From contig NZ_JASLCN010000381.1 of assembly GCF_030151805.1 (NCBI RefSeq), positions 1-8,033 of the forward strand: a stretch of 8,033 bases of DNA, given 5' to 3'. The notes under the pieces are model-generated. The model saw only the letters and a list, made by a program, of their open reading frames with translations, was not told the origin of the DNA and searched no databases. The stretch's first letter is position 1; every line of letters begins with the position of its first letter. Source of the stretch: Fluviicola sp. (GTDB taxonomy: Bacteria; Bacteroidota; Bacteroidia; Flavobacteriales_D; Crocinitomicaceae). Of this stretch, positions 1 to 6,041 are shown one piece after another. A program made the position numbers and the translations under genes.

Positions 1-62
1 CTAATTCCTAATTCCTAATTCCTAATTCCTAATTCCTAATTCCTAATTCCTAATTCCTAATT
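1..62. repeat. Tandem heptamer array, CTAATTC unit (about 8.9 copies)
   Basis: Exact tandem copies of the 7-bp unit CTAATTC run from the first base of the window, eight full units plus a six-base partial unit, with no mismatch. The array may extend left beyond the window, so the copy number is a minimum. Short AT-rich heptamer arrays of this kind are found between genes in Bacteroidota and, in related forms, in cyanobacteria. No function can be read from the sequence. There are no spacers between units, so it is not a CRISPR array. Confidence 0.95.
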
Positions 63-70
63 AAAAAAAT

Positions 71-103
71 GTTCAATAGTTCAAAAGGTTTAAAAGTTCA
101 ATA
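71..103. repeat. Degenerate GTTCAATA/GTTTAAAAG spacer repeats
   Basis: The stretch between the two heptamer arrays is itself built of related units. GTTCAATA occurs at 71-78 and again at 96-103. Between them lie GTTCAAAAG (79-87) and GTTTAAAAG (88-96). This looks like a third, decayed tandem array with a unit of about 8-9 bp. Role unknown. Confidence 0.6.
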
Positions 104-162
104 ATTCGTAATTCGTAATTCGTAATTCGTAATTCGTAATTCGTAATTCGTAATTCGTAATT
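102..162. repeat. Tandem heptamer array, TAATTCG unit (about 8.7 copies)
   Basis: Perfect tandem copies of TAATTCG, eight full units plus TAATT, start about 40 bp after the first array. The unit differs from the first array's (TAATTCC in the same register) by one base, C to G at the last position. The two visible arrays have almost the same length (62 and 61 bp). The array ends 53 bp before the start codon of the M14 peptidase gene, so it lies in or just upstream of that gene's promoter region. No good TAnnTTTG promoter was found here; TATTTTTA at 190-197 is a weak candidate without a matching upstream box. Confidence 0.95.
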
Positions 163-215
163 AATTAGTATAGAATACATAAGAATCATTATTTTTATAG
201 CAAACTATACTCTCG

Positions 216-2573
216 ATGAAAACAACTCTCCTTTTGTTCTCTCTCCTCATTTCCTATTGGGGACTTTCTCAAAATTACTCCAGAGCCAAAGTATTCACGG
301 ATTCCAAAGGCCTTCAAACATTGGCTGAACTTGGAATTGCGGTTGACCACGGAACGGTAAAACGCGAAACCTTCTTTATTTCTGATTTCTCCGATGACGA
401 AATAAATCAAATCCGGGAAGCCGGATTCCAGGTCGAAATTCTGATTCCGGATGTTCAGGCTTATTATGTCAGCCAGAATGCCAACAAGGGTCAGGCTGTA
501 ACGGAAAAAAATATCGGTTGTTCTCCAGGCAATGGTTCAACCGGTTTTACACCAGCTGTTCCCGTTAATTTCAACTTAGGTTCTATGGGTGGGTTTTATA
601 CTTACCAGGAATTTATTGATGAAATTGATGCGATGGCAGCTCAATATCCGAATCTGATTACCGTAAAAGATACGATCAGCAACTTCCTGAGTATTCAAAA
701 CAGACCGCTTTACTGGGTTCGTTTAAGTGATCATCCGAATACCGATGAAGCTGAGCCGGAAGTGCTTTATACAGCCGTTCACCATGCGCGTGAACCCAAC
801 TCCTTGTCGGAAGTCATTTTCTACATGTGGTATTTGCTTGAGAACTACAATACCAGTGAGGAAATCAAATTTTTGGTCGACAATACAGAAATGTATTTCG
901 TTCCGATGGTCAATCCGGACGGATACATCTACAATGAAACAACCAACCCGAACGGCGGCGGCATGTGGCGAAAGAACCGCAGGCTAAACAGCGGTGGAAG
1001 TTACGGAGTGGACTTAAATCGGAATTACTCTTACGGTTGGGGAACAACAGGAACCAGTTCTGCCCAAAACAACGAAACTTACAGAGGAACTGCTGCTTTT
1101 TCGGAGCCGGAAACCCAGGCGATGAAATGGTTTTGTGAAAACCGTGATTTTCAATATGCTTTCAATTCGCACACTTACGCGAATGATATTCTTCATCCGA
1201 TCGGAACGACAACTGCCGAATTTGCTGTAGACCACAATTATTTCCAGGCTTTCACGCATCACATGGTTCAGTATAACGGCTATGAGAATAAAAAGTCTTC
1301 GGATCTTTATCCTGCTTCAGGTGATTCGGATGATTACATGTATAAAGTCGATACGGTTATCAAACCTAAAATCTTCGCCATGACTCCGGAAGTCAGCAAT
1401 ACAAGTGGCGGATTTTGGCCTGCAAGCAGCGAAATTACCGGTATTTGCCAGGAAATGGTTTTCCCGAACCTGGTATTATCTCATTTAACTCATCGTTATT
1501 TGGAGGTAAAAGATATTGATCCGGGAATGATTGCAACTTCCACGGGAAATTTCAATCACAGCGCTTACCGTTTAGGGTTGGAAAACGGTTCCGTAATCGT
1601 TAGTATTACCCCAATTACAGGAATTCAATCCGTAGGTTCGGCATCTACTCATAATCTGGCTCTGATGGGTTCTGAAAATAGCGGAATTTCCTATGTTCTG
1701 AATCCGGGAATTCAATTCGGAGATCAGATCAAATACGTACTCAATACAGAATATATCGGTTGGACAAAACACGACACGATTGTCAAAACATTCGGAAGTA
1801 TTACCACACAGTTTATTGATGAAGCCAATATTGCAGTGAACTGGACGGGAAACTGGGCAACAACCAATTCAACCTATGTTTCTCCAAGCAGTTCATTTAC
1901 AGATTCTCCGACCGGAGATTATTCGAACAGTACAACCAAAACCTTTCAGTTCAACAACAAGATTGATTTGACGCATGCAACAGAAGCAATGATCCGTTTC
2001 TACGCAAAATGGGAAATCGAAGCAGACTTTGATTACTGCCAATTCCAGGTTTCGACTGACAACGGTACAAGCTGGATCGGTCAATGCGGAAATTACACTG
2101 TTCCCGGAACAAGTGCAAACGGATCTGTTCAGCCGAACGGAGAACCAGTTTATGAAGGAACTGAAAACAGTTGGGTTCTGGAAGAGATTAACATGAGTGA
2201 TTACATCGGAGACAGCATCCAGGTTCGTTTCATCATGAAATCAGACGGAGGAACAAGAGCTGACGGTTTCTATTTCGATGATTTCGAAGTGCTCTATAAT
2301 ATTGATTATACCGGATTGACAGAGAATGAAAAGCAGTTATTCCATTTGGTTCCGAATCCGGCAAGTTCTTATGTAAACATTGTTTTTGATCAGGACATTC
2401 AGAACGGACAAATTGAAGTTCTGAATTTAAACGGAGATATTGTTTCTACTCAAAGAGTAGACGGATCAAAAGTGGAAATCAGAACGGATAAACTTTCTGT
2501 GGGAGTTTATTATGTTCGTTACCGGGGAACAATTGAGCAAAAAGCTCCTGTTAAACTGGTTGTGATTCACTGA
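216..2573 (+). CDS. Secreted M14 zinc carboxypeptidase with T9SS C-terminal sorting domain
   Basis: A 785-residue secreted metallocarboxypeptidase that should remove C-terminal residues from proteins or peptides outside the cell or on its surface. A signal peptide spans residues 1 to about 19. Residues 20-90 resemble a propeptide. The M14 domain covers about 128-425. By analogy with carboxypeptidase A, the zinc ligands are H190 and E193 (HAREP) and H319 (NSHTY). Substrate-binding residues lie in WRKNRR (251-256) and N268/R269 (DLNRN). Y376 matches the active-site tyrosine, and E392 (TPE) is the catalytic glutamate. All key residues are present, so it should be active. Residues about 540-695 look like an immune-inhibitor-A-type MAM/jelly-roll domain. 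Residues about 709-785 are a type A Por sorting domain (LVPNPASS, then GVYYVRY), implying T9SS export and processing. The gene ends in tandem stops (TGA TAA). Substrate preference cannot be judged. Confidence 0.95.
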   Translation: MKTTLLLFSLLISYWGLSQNYSRAKVFTDSKGLQTLAELGIAVDHGTVKRETFFISDFSDDEINQIREAGFQVEILIPDVQAYYVSQNANKGQAVTEKNIGCSPGNGSTGFTPAVPVNFNLGSMGGFYTYQEFIDEIDAMAAQYPNLITVKDTISNFLSIQNRPLYWVRLSDHPNTDEAEPEVLYTAVHHAREPNSLSEVIFYMWYLLENYNTSEEIKFLVDNTEMYFVPMVNPDGYIYNETTNPNGGGMWRKNRRLNSGGSYGVDLNRNYSYGWGTTGTSSAQNNETYRGTAAFSEPETQAMKWFCENRDFQYAFNSHTYANDILHPIGTTTAEFAVDHNYFQAFTHHMVQYNGYENKKSSDLYPASGDSDDYMYKVDTVIKPKIFAMTPEVSNTSGGFWPASSEITGICQEMVFPNLVLSHLTHRYLEVKDIDPGMIATSTGNFNHSAYRLGLENGSVIVSITPITGIQSVGSASTHNLALMGSENSGISYVLNPGIQFGDQIKYVLNTEYIGWTKHDTIVKTFGSITTQFIDEANIAVNWTGNWATTNSTYVSPSSSFTDSPTGDYSNSTTKTFQFNNKIDLTHATEAMIRFYAKWEIEADFDYCQFQVSTDNGTSWIGQCGNYTVPGTSANGSVQPNGEPVYEGTENSWVLEEINMSDYIGDSIQVRFIMKSDGGTRADGFYFDDFEVLYNIDYTGLTENEKQLFHLVPNPASSYVNIVFDQDIQNGQIEVLNLNGDIVSTQRVDGSKVEIRTDKLSVGVYYVRYRGTIEQKAPVKLVVIH

Positions 2574-2580
2574 TAAGCTA

Positions 2581-2631
2581 TTCCTGTCCTGCCCGACACA
2601 TCAGCCAGGCTGATATTCGAAGTGACAGGAA
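2581..2631. repeat. Nested inverted repeat downstream of the peptidase gene
   Basis: Outer arms TTCCTGTC (2581-2588) and GACAGGAA (2624-2631) are exact complements. They enclose a second exact hairpin, TCAGCC (2601-2606) with GGCTGA (2608-2613). The element begins 7 bp after the stop codon and is richer in G+C than its surroundings. It has no T-run and lies before the true terminator, so it is more likely a 3'-end stabilising structure or a REP-like dispersed repeat than a terminator. Confidence 0.6.
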
Positions 2632-2641
2632 GTGATCATAC

Positions 2642-2680
2642 AAAAAAAGAGGTTTTTCGGAATGAAAAACCTCTTTATCA
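2642..2680. terminator. Bidirectional rho-independent terminator
   Basis: A perfect 13-bp stem, AAAGAGGTTTTTC (2646-2658) with GAAAAACCTCTTT (2664-2676), closes a five-base loop. It sits between two convergent genes. On the minus strand the stem runs into a longer T-tract (from the A-run 2642-2648), so it best terminates the 64-residue gene. On the plus strand it can also end the peptidase transcript. Confidence 0.85.
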
Positions 2681-2699
2681 CATTCTGCGATGAATGATT

Positions 2700-2894
2700 T
2701 TATTGATCAATCCACTTATCATCTTTCATTTCGCCAAGAATCACTACGTCTTTTGTACGTGAATAATCCTCAGCTGCAAGAAGCATTTGCTCTCTAGTAT
2801 CTCTTCTAATTCGTATACCTTGTGATCCTGAATTTCTTACTTCAATGTAAAAACCGTCTCGCAATCTTGCTGGTTTTGTTGGAGGTCTACCCAT
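2700..2894 (-). CDS. Small basic protein of unknown function (64 aa)
   Basis: A 64-residue ORF with an ATG start and TAA stop, followed at once by a strong minus-strand terminator, which supports it being a real transcribed gene. The N-terminus is basic and proline-rich (MGRPPTKPARLRDG). A beta-like segment follows (FYIEVRN, residues 15-21), then an arginine-rich IRIRRDTREQM and a helical, acidic C-terminal half with VVILGEM. There is no signal peptide, membrane segment or cysteine. The layout looks like the small cytosolic proteins conserved in Bacteroidota, but the family was not identified. The basic first half could bind nucleic acid; this is inference only. It lies 65 bp downstream of the membrane-protein gene and may be cotranscribed with it. 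TATATTAG at 2915-2922 is a weak promoter candidate of its own. Confidence 0.75.
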   Translation of the reverse strand: MGRPPTKPARLRDGFYIEVRNSGSQGIRIRRDTREQMLLAAEDYSRTKDVVILGEMKDDKWIDQ

Positions 2895-2959
2895 TTGTTT
2901 GTGTTTTTCTACGCCTAATATAACAATACATTAAACGCATCGATTAAAATTATATTTTT

Positions 2960-3436
2960 TTAGGAATCTAACAAATCTGATTCCGTTGGTTGTTTGTATA
3001 GAACCCCTTGTCTTTTATACCTGTTTGACTGAACGATTCCAACAATGGAGAAGGCCGCAATCACGGGAGTAAAAAACAAAAAACCTATACCTACTTCGTC
3101 AAAACTCAAGCCCGAAGGTGAGCTCAACATGGCCAGATCCCACAGCAGGAACAATGCTGTTAAAGACAAGCCGATCATTGACAAAATTCTATTTGTAACC
3201 CGTTTAATTTTAATTAATCCGAGTAAAAATGTCGTTATAAAAAATGAAAAGAATAAGAGACTTATCCAAGCCGCATCCCGTGTTTTTTCAGCTCCAAAAT
3301 CATTGGTATAACTAAAATCACCTGGCATCGACAGATAACTGTACCTTGCATAACTTACCACATCGATATAATAAATAATGATACCCAGAAATAGCAGGCT
3401 AAGAACCAAACTTGAAATGTAAAAGGCTTTATTCAA
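2960..3436 (-). CDS. Four-helix integral membrane protein of unknown function
   Basis: A 158-residue protein with four predicted membrane helices at about residues 7-27, 56-76, 83-104 and 115-136. A roughly 30-residue loop lies between helices 1 and 2 (SMPGDFSYTNDFGAE), and the C-terminal tail is charged. No family motif was recognised. The start codon is TTG: an in-frame TGA lies only six bases upstream and the first in-frame ATG is codon 37, which would remove helix 1. A second TTG at codon 10 would cut into helix 1. No Shine-Dalgarno sequence is seen, which is usual in this phylum. The gene is on the same strand as, and 79 bp beyond, the AlbA_2 gene, and has its own weak promoter candidate. 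Confidence 0.8.
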   Translation of the reverse strand: MNKAFYISSLVLSLLFLGIIIYYIDVVSYARYSYLSMPGDFSYTNDFGAEKTRDAAWISLLFFSFFITTFLLGLIKIKRVTNRILSMIGLSLTALFLLWDLAMLSSPSGLSFDEVGIGFLFFTPVIAAFSIVGIVQSNRYKRQGVLYKQPTESDLLDS

Positions 3437-3451
3437 TCTTCAAATTTGGCG

Positions 3452-3482
3452 CGAATATATAACTTTATTTCGAGATTCCTAA
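3452..3482 (-). promoter_or_regulatory. Candidate Bacteroidota promoter for the membrane protein gene
   Basis: On the minus strand, TTAG (3482-3479) and TATATTCG (3459-3452) are separated by exactly 19 bp. Each has one mismatch to the Bacteroidota boxes TTTG and TAnnTTTG. A start near 3446 would give a leader of about 10 nt before the TTG start codon. This is a weak match in AT-rich DNA. Confidence 0.3.
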
Positions 3483-3515
3483 AAAACAAACTGATTATCA
3501 CTAAAATAGCATTTG

Positions 3516-4145
3516 TTAATCTTTCGTAATCTCATAAAAAGTTCCGTTTTCATTGATTTCCATTGAAACCAAATCCCAGCAAATGAACAAAGGCAACAAG
3601 CGGTCAATATTCGATTTTTCCAAAGTTGAAAGGCGGTAAATCTTACTGAGGGTAATCTGTGGATTTTGCGTTATGATGTTGAGCAATTGGGTTTCCTCCT
3701 CTCCGATTTTCTCAGGTCTTTTTTGGTCGAAACGCTCCATTTTCCAGATGCTCAGAAGAATTTTATTGGCTAAAAGTGTATGATCTTTCCGGCGAACGTA
3801 TGCTTTCCATTTTCCTTCTTCGTCCAAAGCTAAAACCGGGCGTTTCGCGCTTTTTTCAATCGATACTTCAAGTACTAATTTCATGTCTTCCTGCCAAACC
3901 CGCGACTGAAATTCCAGTTTGGGTTTACAATACATGTCGACTGCAGCTTCTATCATGTGAATTTCTTCCGTCGGATCAACTCCTGTAATTTTGCCATTGT
4001 CTTTCACTCCGATCAGAAGTCTTCCTCCGTCCGAATTGGCGAAAGCGGCCAAAGTTCTGGCTATTTTTTTGGAATCGTCGATTCGAAACTTGAAATCCTG
4101 CTGCTGGTGCTCGCCTTCCTTGATCAAATGTTTAACGGATTGCAT
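3516..4145 (-). CDS. AlbA_2 (Schlafen-type) putative ATP-binding / DNA-binding regulator
   Basis: A 209-residue protein. The N-terminal AlbA_2 domain (about residues 5-125) carries the family's hallmarks: EGEHQQQDFKFRI, IARTLAAFANSDGGRLLIGVKDNGKITGV (residues 28-56) and GKWKAYVRRKD. After a linker, residues about 145-205 look like a winged helix, with a possible turn-and-recognition segment ITLSKIYRLSTLEKSNIDRLL. AlbA_2 proteins are annotated as putative ATP-binding transcriptional regulators, and the substrate of this type is not known. The reading frame could extend to a TTG at 4187, but the ATG at 4145 is preferred. It gives the usual domain start, and a perfect TAnnTTTG box with a palindrome lies just upstream, inside the longer version. 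The gene is downstream of aroE on the same strand, 96 bp away. The upstream palindrome suggests self-regulation, which is inference. Confidence 0.88.
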   Translation of the reverse strand: MQSVKHLIKEGEHQQQDFKFRIDDSKKIARTLAAFANSDGGRLLIGVKDNGKITGVDPTEEIHMIEAAVDMYCKPKLEFQSRVWQEDMKLVLEVSIEKSAKRPVLALDEEGKWKAYVRRKDHTLLANKILLSIWKMERFDQKRPEKIGEEETQLLNIITQNPQITLSKIYRLSTLEKSNIDRLLPLFICWDLVSMEINENGTFYEITKD

Positions 4146-4169
4146 GCTGTAAAAATAAGAAGAAAAGCT

Positions 4170-4204
4170 CAAATGTAATTTTGCCAATTTGCCTGTTTGC
4201 CAAA
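4170..4204 (-). promoter_or_regulatory. Promoter of the AlbA_2 gene
   Basis: On the minus strand TACATTTG (4177-4170) matches TAnnTTTG exactly. TTTG (4204-4201) lies 23 bp upstream, at the upper end of the 17-23 bp spacing described for Flavobacterium promoters. Transcription would start near 4163, leaving a leader of about 18 nt before the ATG at 4145. The promoter lies between aroE and the AlbA_2 gene, so the latter need not depend on readthrough from aroE. Confidence 0.55.
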
Positions 4205-4214
4205 TGGCAAACAG
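4180..4214. promoter_or_regulatory. 22-bp palindrome and TTTGCC repeats, candidate operator
   Basis: Arms CTGTTTGCCA (4193-4202) and TGGCAAACAG (4205-4214) are exact complements around a two-base centre, forming a 22-bp dyad. TTTGCC also recurs at exact 8-bp steps at 4180, 4188 and 4196. The dyad covers the upstream box of the AlbA_2 gene promoter. No T-run follows on the minus strand, so a terminator for aroE is unlikely. A dimeric regulator binding site is the best reading; the regulator may be the AlbA_2 protein itself or an unlinked factor. Confidence 0.55.
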
Positions 4215-4241
4215 TAATCCGGGTATATTTTCAGATTATTT

Positions 4242-4967
4242 TTAGCTATTCCAGATCTCCCAGGCTTTATTCGCCTGTTCTTTCAGCATTGAAAGCCCGT
4301 TCAAAGTTGCAGCTCCATGCAATTTGGATTCTCTCAAAAACTTCGTTTCCTCCGGATTATAAATCAAATCAATACACAAATGACTTTCTGTTAAAAACCC
4401 GAAAGGAAATGGTACACACGCATCTATATCCGGAAACGTTCCAAGCGGCGTGCAATTAACGACGACCTTGCAAGCTCTCAACATATGCTCATTGATTTCA
4501 TCATATGAAAACTGACCGTTTTGAGGATTTCGCGAAACCCAAATCACATCCAAACCAATCTTCTTCAAAACATAAGCTACGGCCTTTGATGCTCCGCCCG
4601 TTCCCAGGATTATGGCACGTTCGTGCTCATTCGTCAGGAAGGGCTTGATCATTTGGTGAAAGCCGAAAACATCCGTGTTGTGTCCTGTTTTCTTCCCGTT
4701 CTGAAATGAAATACAGTTTACAGCTCCGATTTCAGCTGCTTCTTCAGACAACCCATCCAAATACGGAATAATTGCTTCTTTGTAAGGAATCGTAACCGAA
4801 AGTCCTTTTAGGTCAGAAATACTAAAAATAATTTGAATCTCAGTGATTTCAGCCAGTTCAAAGTTTTCAAAAGTGCTTTCGATGCCTTCCTGCTGAAATT
4901 TATTCTCGAAATAACTTTTTGAGAAGGAATGTCCGAGTGTTTTCCCTACCAATCCGAATTCAGGCAT
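4242..4967 (-). CDS. aroE: Shikimate dehydrogenase (NADP+)
   Basis: Cytosolic enzyme of the chorismate pathway that reduces 3-dehydroshikimate to shikimate with NADPH. The 241-residue length is slightly short, as is usual for Bacteroidota AroE. The shikimate pocket is seen in HSFSKSYF (S14, S16), VTIPYKE with catalytic K63, GAVN (N84) and GHNTD with catalytic D99. The dinucleotide-binding loop is GTGGASKA (122-129). NCTPLG (171-176) and C-terminal NGLSMLKEQA, with Q231 as the probable conserved glutamine, complete the set. The start is the ATG at 4967, which gives the family's usual N-terminus (MPEFGLVGK). A TTG at 4979 would add four residues. It overlaps the end of the DedA gene by 8 bp, so translational coupling is likely. 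NADP preference is assumed from the family; the residues that set it were not resolved. Confidence 0.96.
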   Translation of the reverse strand: MPEFGLVGKTLGHSFSKSYFENKFQQEGIESTFENFELAEITEIQIIFSISDLKGLSVTIPYKEAIIPYLDGLSEEAAEIGAVNCISFQNGKKTGHNTDVFGFHQMIKPFLTNEHERAIILGTGGASKAVAYVLKKIGLDVIWVSRNPQNGQFSYDEINEHMLRACKVVVNCTPLGTFPDIDACVPFPFGFLTESHLCIDLIYNPEETKFLRESKLHGAATLNGLSMLKEQANKAWEIWNS

Positions 4968-5598
4968 TCTTTTTCGCAAGTTTCGATTTCAGAATGCTGA
5001 TTAACATCGGTAAAACAGAGATAAATACGATAATCAAAACTACTTTCTCATTGTTTTCTCTGATCCACGGAATATTTCCCAGGAAGTAACCGGCAATTGT
5101 CATACTACAAATCCACAACAAACCCCCGATGATATCAAATGTCAGGAATTTACGGTAGTTCATCTTTCCCACTCCTGCTGCAAACGGTGTAAATGTTCTC
5201 ACAATCGGAACGAAACGCGCCATAATGATTGCGAATACTCCTCTTTTTTCAAAAAATGCTTCTGTTTGCTGCAAATACGATTGTTTCACCAATTGTCTGC
5301 CCCTTATTTTCCAGTTAAACACACTCAAACCAACTCTTCTTCCAATCCAGTAATTCACGTTATCTCCCAAAACAGCAGCAACAGAAAGCAATGCCAGCAA
5401 GTAGAACAAGTTTAACTGTCCGGATGCAGCAAAAATTCCTGCTGTGAAAAGCAATGAATCTCCGGGAAGAAAAGGCATAATCACCAATCCTGTTTCAATA
5501 AAAATTACCAGAAATAAAACAACGTACACCGCTGTTCCGTAGGTTTCCACAATCCACTCAAAATCAAGGTGAATCAGGTGTTTGAATAGTTCAATCAT
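4960..5598 (-). CDS. DedA-family membrane protein
   Basis: A 212-residue inner-membrane protein of the DedA (SNARE-associated/VTT) family, members of which have been shown to recycle undecaprenyl phosphate or move other lipids across the membrane. Hydrophobic helices lie at about residues 22-42, 48-75, 155-175 and 186-204, with re-entrant-type segments expected from the family. The functional residues are present with the same spacing as in E. coli DedA proteins: E35 (FIETG), D47 (LPGDSLL), then R128 and R134 in ARFVPIVRTFTPFAAGVGKM. GDNVNYWIGRRVG (78-90) is also typical. The C-terminus is basic (KSKLAKKNA). It begins 9 bp after the rhodanese gene and overlaps aroE by 8 bp, so the three form one transcription unit. 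Which lipid it handles cannot be told from sequence. Confidence 0.92.
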   Translation of the reverse strand: MIELFKHLIHLDFEWIVETYGTAVYVVLFLVIFIETGLVIMPFLPGDSLLFTAGIFAASGQLNLFYLLALLSVAAVLGDNVNYWIGRRVGLSVFNWKIRGRQLVKQSYLQQTEAFFEKRGVFAIIMARFVPIVRTFTPFAAGVGKMNYRKFLTFDIIGGLLWICSMTIAGYFLGNIPWIRENNEKVVLIIVFISVLPMLISILKSKLAKKNA

Positions 5599-5607
5599 AG
5601 CTGATAA

Positions 5608-5922
5608 TTAATACATTTCGTAAGTAGGCTCGAAGTTTTCAAACCAACTGGTAATTCCGCCTTCTAAAATCGCGATATGCTGAAAACCGTATCCGCATTC
5701 CAATAAATTGGCTACAGATTCTGCTCTTCTGCCTGTTTTACACAAAATAATGTAATGCTTCGTTTTATCCATTGTTTCTGCCACTTCAGGAATCTGATGC
5801 ATCGGGATTTTCGTTCCACCGATAGAACAAATTTCAACTTCCCATGGCTCACGGATATCAATCAATTCTGCCTCATTATTTTGAATCAGCTGTTTACAAG
5901 CTTCAGAAGAAATGCGGTTCAT
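5608..5922 (-). CDS. Single-domain rhodanese-like sulfurtransferase
   Basis: A 104-residue cytosolic protein that is one rhodanese domain, the size of GlpE/PspE-type enzymes that pass sulfane sulfur through a cysteine persulfide. The signature pieces are in order: LIDIREPWEVE (about residues 20-30), then YIILCKTGRRAESVA with catalytic C61 in a CKTGRR loop, and the closing ILEGGITSW. There is no signal peptide. The start is taken at the ATG at 5922; a TTG two codons upstream (5928) is the only extension. A good promoter lies just upstream, making this the first gene of a rhodanese-DedA-aroE operon. The sulfur acceptor is unknown and nothing in the neighbourhood reveals it. Confidence 0.93.
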   Translation of the reverse strand: MNRISSEACKQLIQNNEAELIDIREPWEVEICSIGGTKIPMHQIPEVAETMDKTKHYIILCKTGRRAESVANLLECGYGFQHIAILEGGITSWFENFEPTYEMY

Positions 5923-5938
5923 TCTCAATTTTTTTCGG

Positions 5939-5967
5939 CAAAGATAGTTTTAAATTCAAAATGCAAA
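5939..5967 (-). promoter_or_regulatory. Promoter of the rhodanese-DedA-aroE operon
   Basis: On the minus strand TTTG (5967-5964) and TATCTTTG (5946-5939, exact TAnnTTTG) are 17 bp apart, within the Flavobacterium-type spacing. Transcription should begin near 5933, about 10 nt before the ATG. The upstream box lies inside one arm of an AT-rich inverted repeat. Confidence 0.6.
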
Positions 5968-6037
5968 ATTTAAAATTGAAAAGCAAGGAGATTCATCTAA
6001 CTTCAATTCAATTTTTACCCTTTGCATTTTCAATTGA
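5952..6037. repeat. AT-rich imperfect inverted repeat
   Basis: AAAATGCAAA (5958-5967) is an exact complement of TTTGCATTTT (6021-6030), and AATTGAA (5974-5980) of TTCAATT (6002-6008). They enclose a loop of about 21 bases with the less AT-rich AAGCAAGGAG. This fills most of the 119 bp between the DUF4442 gene and the rhodanese gene. Sequences made of TTCAAAATGCAAAATTT-like words recur between genes in many Bacteroidota, so a dispersed MITE- or REP-like element is plausible. It may also end the upstream transcript, but no clear T-run follows. Confidence 0.55.
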
Positions 6038-6041
6038 TCAT

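Noticed and set aside
1..162. Possible CRISPR array
   Set aside because: The units are 7 bp and directly adjacent with no unique spacers, and no cas gene is present.
195..410. A 71-codon minus-strand reading frame over the start of the peptidase gene
   Set aside because: It is antisense to the signal peptide and propeptide coding region and shows no recognisable features.
3045..3311. An 88-codon plus-strand reading frame inside the membrane protein gene
   Set aside because: It lies wholly antisense to the four-helix protein gene, is rich in K and N from AT bias, and has no domain or promoter.
4146..4187. N-terminal extension of the AlbA_2 protein to a TTG start
   Set aside because: The 14 extra residues show no family character, and the extension would cover an exact TAnnTTTG promoter box. 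The ATG at 4145 fits both the domain and the promoter.
4193..4214. Palindrome as the terminator of aroE
   Set aside because: No T-run follows on the minus strand, while the overlap with a promoter box gives a better explanation.
4181..4459. A 92-codon plus-strand reading frame over the end of aroE
   Set aside because: It is antisense to the C-terminal part of aroE, which has clear family motifs, and crosses the intergenic palindrome.
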